DNA of 64,000 nucleotides, from NCBI RefSeq assembly GCF_029360725.1, contig NZ_JARKMY010000001.1:868001-932000 (forward strand), read 5' to 3'. Under the pieces are notes generated by a model that saw only the letters and a program-made list of their open reading frames with translations, was not told the DNA's origin and did no database searches. The DNA comes from Chryseolinea sp. H1M3-3. Its GTDB lineage: Bacteria > Bacteroidota > Bacteroidia > Cytophagales > Cyclobacteriaceae. Below are positions 59,541 to 64,000 of the stretch, in pieces. The position numbers were made by a program, and so were the translations under genes. Within the stretch, counting starts at the first letter, position 1; each line of letters starts with the position of its first letter.

Positions 59541-60197
59541 TCAGCTGCGCCAAATATAGGGGAATAGAAGGTAAGCCAGTGCTACCATAATGGAATTTAT
59601 GGCAAGTAAATTCCAGAGTTCGTCCTGACTGTCATCCCAGGCTAAGCCATCCAATGCATTTTTCGTAAGTTTGATAGCCATAAGTAAGAGGGCAATAATT
59701 ACCGGAAAGCTTAACACGGCCATCAGGATATTACTGTTATTTGTTTTTGAGGCTATCGCGGATATCAGACTCAGGCACGCAGAAAATCCAAATGAACTTA
59801 GTAATAGCGTTAGCAGAAAAAGCCCTTTATCCTGCAGCGGATTATCAATGAAAATCGAAAAAAGAACATAACCCATTACCGAAAGCGCAAGGCTTAGAAC
59901 AACGTTGTATATGATTTTTGAGAGGATAATCGCCTGGGGGCTGGCGATTGAATAATAGTAAATAAGCAAGCCCTGTTTTTCGCCGATAAAACTTTTGGCA
60001 ATACCATTTACGTTGGCAAATAAAATGGATAGCCAAAACAACGCTGACCATGTAGCTTCATTGATTGAGCTTTGGCGAAGACTGAAGGTGAGGTAGCAGA
60101 TGAAAATAATGCTTACGAGATACAGGCTAATGCCGGAGATCACAGCTTTCCGGCGAAGCTCAAGGATAAATTCTTTTTGAATGAGGTTGAGGATCAT
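59541..60197 (-). CDS. ccmB: CcmB haem exporter membrane subunit
   Basis: A 218-residue six-span membrane protein: KEFILELRRKAVISGISLY, ALFWLSILFANVNGIAKSF and GLLIYYYSIASPQAI are CcmB blocks. It normally works with the ATPase CcmA; no ccmA is within the window. The ATG overlaps the stop of the Wzz-like gene by four bases (ATGA). Confidence 0.9.
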   Translation of the reverse strand: MILNLIQKEFILELRRKAVISGISLYLVSIIFICYLTFSLRQSSINEATWSALFWLSILFANVNGIAKSFIGEKQGLLIYYYSIASPQAIILSKIIYNVVLSLALSVMGYVLFSIFIDNPLQDKGLFLLTLLLSSFGFSACLSLISAIASKTNNSNILMAVLSFPVIIALLLMAIKLTKNALDGLAWDDSQDELWNLLAINSIMVALAYLLFPYIWRS

Positions 60198-61039
60198 TGT
60201 TTGGGCTTAACCTCATGGGCCATGTTTAATAATTTTCTAACAGTTTTAAAAGCAATTAGAATACTGACCAACACCAGTCCGACGAATGATCCTGAAATTA
60301 ACGAAACGTAGAGGCGAGGTGTGGACGGTCTATCGAATTTCGGAAAACCTTCTATTACCTGGACGCTATTTATTAACTTGAGATTCGTTTGAACAAGAAG
60401 CTTTTCTTTTGTCAATTCTAAAATTTTTGTATTGACGGTAGTTGGATCAAACATGATGTTTCCATTTGCACGCTCGAAAAAATTACCGTCGATGATTTTT
60501 TCCTTCAAAGCTTCAATATCTTTAATTTCTCTGTTTAGCTGCGCGAGCGTTTGTTCGAGTGACGATTTATTCTCTGCTACCCGAATTTTGACATAATCGT
60601 TATTTTCGAGATAATAAATTATGCCTTGTTCTAAACCTTGTAATATTTCAGGAGTATACACCTGGGCAGTGATCACAAATTTGTCTGGCTCTTTTAGATC
60701 ATCTACTCTAGACAGATTTTCAACTTCTAGGTGAACAATGTTCGTCGCAATTTCTTGTGACACATTAAGCAAACTTCGTACTGTTTCAATATTTGATTCT
60801 CGCCTGTGTCTGTTTAAATTGTCGATCAATGCTTCGCTGAACGACCTTGTTAAGATCGTAGAACTGACTACAATCCGTGATTCGTAAATTTTTTTTGAGG
60901 AATAATAGTAGACAAGTCCGATTGCTGTACCAACGCAAAAGAATAGGAGAATAAGCCAAAAATTTGCTCGTAGTGTATTAACCCCTCGGAGAAATAATTC
61001 GAATAAATCGACTTCATCCGGTTTGTTCGCTTTTTCCAT
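60194..61039 (-). CDS. Wzz/chain-length-determinant-like protein
   Basis: A 281-residue inner-membrane protein with two membrane segments (about 30-47 and 248-268) and a long helical periplasmic domain between, the Wzz layout. It begins with DVDLFELFLRG-like residues and ends with the PxxP-like FDRPSTPRLYVSLISGSFVG that characterises the second segment. It should set glycan chain length. It is translationally coupled to ccmB yet faces the sugar genes divergently, so it may belong to the polysaccharide cluster. Confidence 0.82.
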   Translation of the reverse strand: MEKANKPDEVDLFELFLRGVNTLRANFWLILLFFCVGTAIGLVYYYSSKKIYESRIVVSSTILTRSFSEALIDNLNRHRRESNIETVRSLLNVSQEIATNIVHLEVENLSRVDDLKEPDKFVITAQVYTPEILQGLEQGIIYYLENNDYVKIRVAENKSSLEQTLAQLNREIKDIEALKEKIIDGNFFERANGNIMFDPTTVNTKILELTKEKLLVQTNLKLINSVQVIEGFPKFDRPSTPRLYVSLISGSFVGLVLVSILIAFKTVRKLLNMAHEVKPKQ

Positions 61040-61053
61040 TTTTAGTATTAATT

Positions 61054-61088
61054 GGTCGAAAAATAGAAAATAAAAATTAAAATCGACC
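61054..61088. repeat. Inverted repeat between wzz-like and epimerase genes
   Basis: GGTCGA (61054-61059) and TCGACC (61083-61088) are reverse complements with 23 A/T-rich bases between. It lies in the divergent 86-base region, 15 bases from the wzz-like start. A TAGTTTTG box (61097-61104) follows, 21 bases before the epimerase ATG. It could be an operator, but the arms are short. Confidence 0.35.
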
Positions 61089-61125
61089 TAATCTATTAGT
61101 TTTGTGCGCTAACTATTTGGACTTT

Positions 61126-62154
61126 ATGAAGTCAAATCCTACAACTGTATTGATCACAGGAGCAGCTGGGTTTATCGGATTTCACCTCTCGCAAAAACTT
61201 TGCGACGAAGGCTATACCGTGCTTGGAATAGATAATCTGAACGATTATTATGACGTGACGCTAAAAGAATCGAGGCTTAGGATATTACGAACGCTTCAAG
61301 GGTTTGAATTTAAGAAATGCGATTTGACTGACTATGCCGGACTCGATAATCTTTTCAGGCAAAATGCGGTGACATATGTTGTAAATCTAGCGGCGCAAGC
61401 TGGCGTCCGTTATTCTTTGACAAATCCTCACGCCTACTTAGAAAGTAATCTCCGTGGATTTTTGAATATATTAGAGGTTTGCCGCCACCACAATACAAAG
61501 CATTTAATTTATGCTTCCTCCAGTTCTGTATACGGCGCAAACAAAAAAATGCCTTTTTCAGTTCATCACAATGTGGACCATCCGATTTCTTTATATGCAG
61601 CGTCCAAAAAGTCAAACGAACTTATGGCCCACACCTATTCAGCATTATTCAGCTTGCCGACAACGGGGCTAAGGTTTTTTACCGTCTATGGGCCTTTTGG
61701 AAGGCCGGATATGGCGTTGTTTCTTTTTACTAAAGCTATTGCAGAAGGCAAGCCAATTAATGTCTTTAACAATGGTAAAATGAAACGTGACTTTACATTC
61801 GTGGATGATATTGTTGAGAGCATCGCTCGATTAATTAAAAAAATCCCTACGCCGAACCAGGATTGGTCAGGTTTGTCACCAGATCCTTCGAGCAGTTTCG
61901 CGCCGTACAAGGTTTACAACATCGGTAATAATAAGCCGGTCGAGTTGCTTCATTTCATTGAAATTATTGAACAAAAGTTGGGTAAGAAAGCGATTAAAAA
62001 TTTTCTTCCAATCCAAGACGGTGACGTCCCTGAGACATATGCGGACGTTACAGATCTGATACGGGACATCGATTTTAAGCCAACAACGCCCATCGAAGTG
62101 GGTGTTTCCAAATTTGTGGAATGGTATAAAGATTATTATAAACTAAACCTGTGA
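61126..62154 (+). CDS. UDP-glucuronate 4-epimerase-like SDR protein
   Basis: A 342-residue extended short-chain dehydrogenase. The NAD motif is [11 protein letters not shown]; the catalytic parts are SSSSVYG and YAASKKSNE (Tyr-x3-Lys). The blocks [21 protein letters not shown] and [18 protein letters not shown] are those of UDP-glucuronate/UDP-GlcNAcA 4-epimerases. I start at ATG 61126; an upstream TTG adds eight residues. The next gene is a UDP-sugar 6-dehydrogenase, so epimerisation of a UDP-uronic acid fits. Confidence 0.88.
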   Translation: MKSNPTTVLITGAAGFIGFHLSQKLCDEGYTVLGIDNLNDYYDVTLKESRLRILRTLQGFEFKKCDLTDYAGLDNLFRQNAVTYVVNLAAQAGVRYSLTNPHAYLESNLRGFLNILEVCRHHNTKHLIYASSSSVYGANKKMPFSVHHNVDHPISLYAASKKSNELMAHTYSALFSLPTTGLRFFTVYGPFGRPDMALFLFTKAIAEGKPINVFNNGKMKRDFTFVDDIVESIARLIKKIPTPNQDWSGLSPDPSSSFAPYKVYNIGNNKPVELLHFIEIIEQKLGKKAIKNFLPIQDGDVPETYADVTDLIRDIDFKPTTPIEVGVSKFVEWYKDYYKLNL

Positions 62155-62163
62155 TTTTTTAGC

Positions 62164-63414
62164 ATGGAAAAAATAGGCATCATCGGGCTCGGTTATGTAG
62201 GCCTACCGTTAGCAGTAGAATTTGGAAAAATCTTAGATGTAATTGGCTTCGATATAAATGAAGAACGAATCAAACAACTCAAAGCTGCCTTCGATCGGAC
62301 ACGCGAAGTTGAACCAGAAGAGTTAATTCTCTCTAAAAAACTAAAATATTCGAGCCTTGTCGAAGACCTGAAAGATATAAACTATTTTATCATTACAGTT
62401 CCCACACCTATCGATGAATTTAAAACCCCTGATTTAAGTCCACTGAAAAGTGCTAGTAAAACGGTGGGTCAAGTATTAAAAAAAGGAGACATTGTTATTT
62501 ACGAATCCACCGTATACCCCGGTTGTACAGAGGAGATCTGCGTTCCGATTTTAGAACACGCTAGTGGTCTCACTTTCAACCATGACTTTTTTTGTGGCTA
62601 TTCCCCGGAACGAATAAATCCTGGAGATAAACATCATCGTGTAACTACCATTAAGAAAGTAACAAGCGGAAGTACGCCTGAAGTTGCTGATAGAGTTGAT
62701 CTTTTGTATAAAAAGATTATCGTAGCTGGAACCCATAAGGCATCGTCTATCAAGGTAGCAGAGGCTGCAAAAGTTATTGAGAATTCACAACGTGACCTAA
62801 ACATCGCCTTTGTCAATGAACTAGCGCTTATCTTTGAGAGGATAGGGATTGATACTCATGAAGTGTTGGAAGCGGCCGGCACGAAATGGAATTTTCTACC
62901 GTTTAAGCCAGGGCTCGTGGGTGGACATTGTATTGGCGTTGATCCATATTATCTAACTCATAAAGCCGAAAGTCTAGGTTATCATCCAGAGGTAATCCTA
63001 TCTGGCCGGAGAATAAATGATAACATGGGGGTACACGTAGCAAATTCAGTTATTAAACTCATGGCGCAACACGAACTCCCAATTAACAAGGCTAATATTC
63101 TAATACTTGGTATAACATTCAAAGAAAATTGTCCTGACATCAGGAACAGTAGAGTAATCGATGTCATCAGAGAGCTTGAAAGCTTTGGAACAGATATCGA
63201 TATTTATGATCCAGAGGCCGACGCCAGCGAAGTGAAGCATGAATATGGTTTAACGCTTATTAGTGCACTTGATAAAAAATATCATGCGGTGGTACTTGCA
63301 GTAGGACATCACGTTTTTAATGAGATTGATTGGAGTGTCATTACTTTTGAAAACTCCGTCATCTACGACGTGAAAGGAATTCTAGATAAAAGTAAAATTA
63401 CAGCGCGCTTATAA
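62164..63414 (+). CDS. UDP-N-acetylhexosamine 6-dehydrogenase-like
   Basis: A 416-residue UDP-sugar dehydrogenase of the WbpO/TviB type. The NAD motif is IGLGYVGLPLAVEFG, the catalytic cysteine is in GLVGGHCIGVDPYY, and YESTVYPGCTEEICVPIL and CGYSPERINPGD match the subgroup oxidising UDP-GlcNAc or UDP-GalNAc at C6. A C-terminal UDP-binding domain follows. It starts ten bases after the epimerase. The two could make UDP-GlcNAcA/GalNAcA for a surface glycan; galE follows directly. Confidence 0.9.
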   Translation: MEKIGIIGLGYVGLPLAVEFGKILDVIGFDINEERIKQLKAAFDRTREVEPEELILSKKLKYSSLVEDLKDINYFIITVPTPIDEFKTPDLSPLKSASKTVGQVLKKGDIVIYESTVYPGCTEEICVPILEHASGLTFNHDFFCGYSPERINPGDKHHRVTTIKKVTSGSTPEVADRVDLLYKKIIVAGTHKASSIKVAEAAKVIENSQRDLNIAFVNELALIFERIGIDTHEVLEAAGTKWNFLPFKPGLVGGHCIGVDPYYLTHKAESLGYHPEVILSGRRINDNMGVHVANSVIKLMAQHELPINKANILILGITFKENCPDIRNSRVIDVIRELESFGTDIDIYDPEADASEVKHEYGLTLISALDKKYHAVVLAVGHHVFNEIDWSVITFENSVIYDVKGILDKSKITARL

Positions 63415-64000
63415 ATGAAAGCAAAAAAAATTCTTGTTACAGGTGGGGCCGGATATATTGGAGCTCATACTGCTGTTGAATTGATAAACGCAGGATACGA
63501 TGTCGCTATCGTTGATAATTTGTCGAGAAGCGACAAACGCCTGTTGGAGGGGATTGAAAAAATAACGGGAAAACCTGTAAAATTTTTCGAAGGGGATTGC
63601 CGCGATAGAAATTTCCTTTTAAAAGTTTTTCAGTCCGAAGGTCCTTTCTCCTGCGTCCTTCATTTTGCTGCTTACAAAGCAGTAGGTGAATCGGTCGAGA
63701 AGCCCCTCCTTTACTACGAGAACAATTTGAATTCGACGATTGCGCTCGTTGAAATAATGATAAAATGTGGAGTCACGGATTTTATATTTTCATCTTCGTG
63801 TACCGTGTATGGTCAACCAGACCAAATTCCAGTGAGCGAGGCTGCCCCATTCAAAAAGGCGGAGTCTCCATATGGAGCTACAAAACAAATGAGCGAACGT
63901 ATTTTAGAGGATGTTTCCAGAAATAATATACGAATAATCACGTTGCGCTACTTTAATCCAATTGGCGCGCATCCATCAGCACTAATTGGAGAAATTCCGC
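63415..64000 (+). CDS. galE: UDP-glucose 4-epimerase, N-terminal fragment
   Basis: The frame begins with ATG 63415, directly after the stop of the dehydrogenase, and runs off the right edge after 195 codons. The NAD motif is TGGAGYIGAHTAVEL; HFAAYKAVGESVEKPLLYYE, SSSCTVYG and the catalytic YGATK match GalE. The family has about 340 residues, so about 57 percent is seen. It interconverts UDP-glucose and UDP-galactose (or the N-acetyl sugars). It extends the polysaccharide operon. Confidence 0.92.
   Translation, partial: MKAKKILVTGGAGYIGAHTAVELINAGYDVAIVDNLSRSDKRLLEGIEKITGKPVKFFEGDCRDRNFLLKVFQSEGPFSCVLHFAAYKAVGESVEKPLLYYENNLNSTIALVEIMIKCGVTDFIFSSSCTVYGQPDQIPVSEAAPFKKAESPYGATKQMSERILEDVSRNNIRIITLRYFNPIGAHPSALIGEIP

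Noticed and set aside
1-64000. tRNA, rRNA, IS elements, prophage, CRISPR or toxin-antitoxin loci
   Set aside because: All gaps were read; none holds a tRNA fold, a transposase, repeated spacers or a paired small toxin.

Overview
The window reads as chromosomal DNA of a Bacteroidota bacterium, most likely of the Cytophagales. The signs are a SprA (type IX secretion) C-terminus, a secreted protein with a type IX C-terminal sorting domain, DUF4270 and GWxTD proteins, a GT5-only 'glycogen synthase', a TonB receptor with a carboxypeptidase-regulatory-like N-terminus, promoter-like TTG-n19-TAnnTTTG sequences and almost no Shine-Dalgarno sequences. Gene density is high. I see no tRNA, rRNA, IS element, prophage or CRISPR array, and no gene-free stretch longer than about 300 bases.

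Layout. 1-2.5 kb: sprA end, gcvH, lipA. 2.5-7.1 kb: an unknown gene, then on the minus strand acyP, a GapN-like dehydrogenase, deoC, a small secreted protein and a secreted nuclease-fold protein. 7.2-10.7 kb: a giant periplasmic TPR protein built from 238-residue super-repeats. 10.8-17.2 kb: the most unusual region, an ECF sigma/anti-sigma pair facing two half-size DUF4331 proteins, a TPR lipoprotein and a TonB receptor. 17.3-24.6 kb: a methyltransferase, a GWxTD protein, rsmI, a membrane protein, an inositol-phosphatase-like gene and an M16 peptidase. 24.7-28.7 kb (minus): GT5-like protein, DUF4270 lipoprotein and glmS, divergent from panC-panD and a flippase-like protein. 31-37 kb: a UbiA prenyltransferase, purN, a CtpA-like protease, a di-iron repair protein, a DHFR-like reductase, ruvX and def. 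37-42 kb: DUF2721, an MFS exporter with a NadR-type kinase, an exported amine oxidase, TauE and RlpA. 42.5-55.5 kb: guaB, a type IX cargo protein, an RsbU/STAS/RsbW partner-switching set, three parvulin/SurA-type proteins and MoxR. 55.5-60.2 kb (minus): cytochrome c maturation genes ccmB-C-D-E-F. 60.2-64 kb: a Wzz-like gene and the start of a polysaccharide cluster (UDP-sugar epimerase, UDP-sugar dehydrogenase, galE running off the edge).

How genes work together. gcvH and lipA supply a lipoyl carrier and its sulfur insertion. panC-panD make pantothenate. The three foldases and MoxR follow a stress-type partner switch and may serve envelope protein folding. The CcmE here carries a CxxxY haem-binding motif in place of HxxxY, and neither ccmA nor ccmH is adjacent, so this is a variant System I. 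The best candidate for an undescribed system is the sigma-controlled, TonB-linked locus with a DUF4331 domain divided between two exported proteins. Other points to check are a nuclease-fold protein lacking three of five catalytic residues, an aldehyde dehydrogenase without its general-base glutamate, the exact 238-residue super-repeat, three genes whose promoter-like box ends 4-5 bases before the ATG, and an 82-bp palindrome-bracketed element after def.
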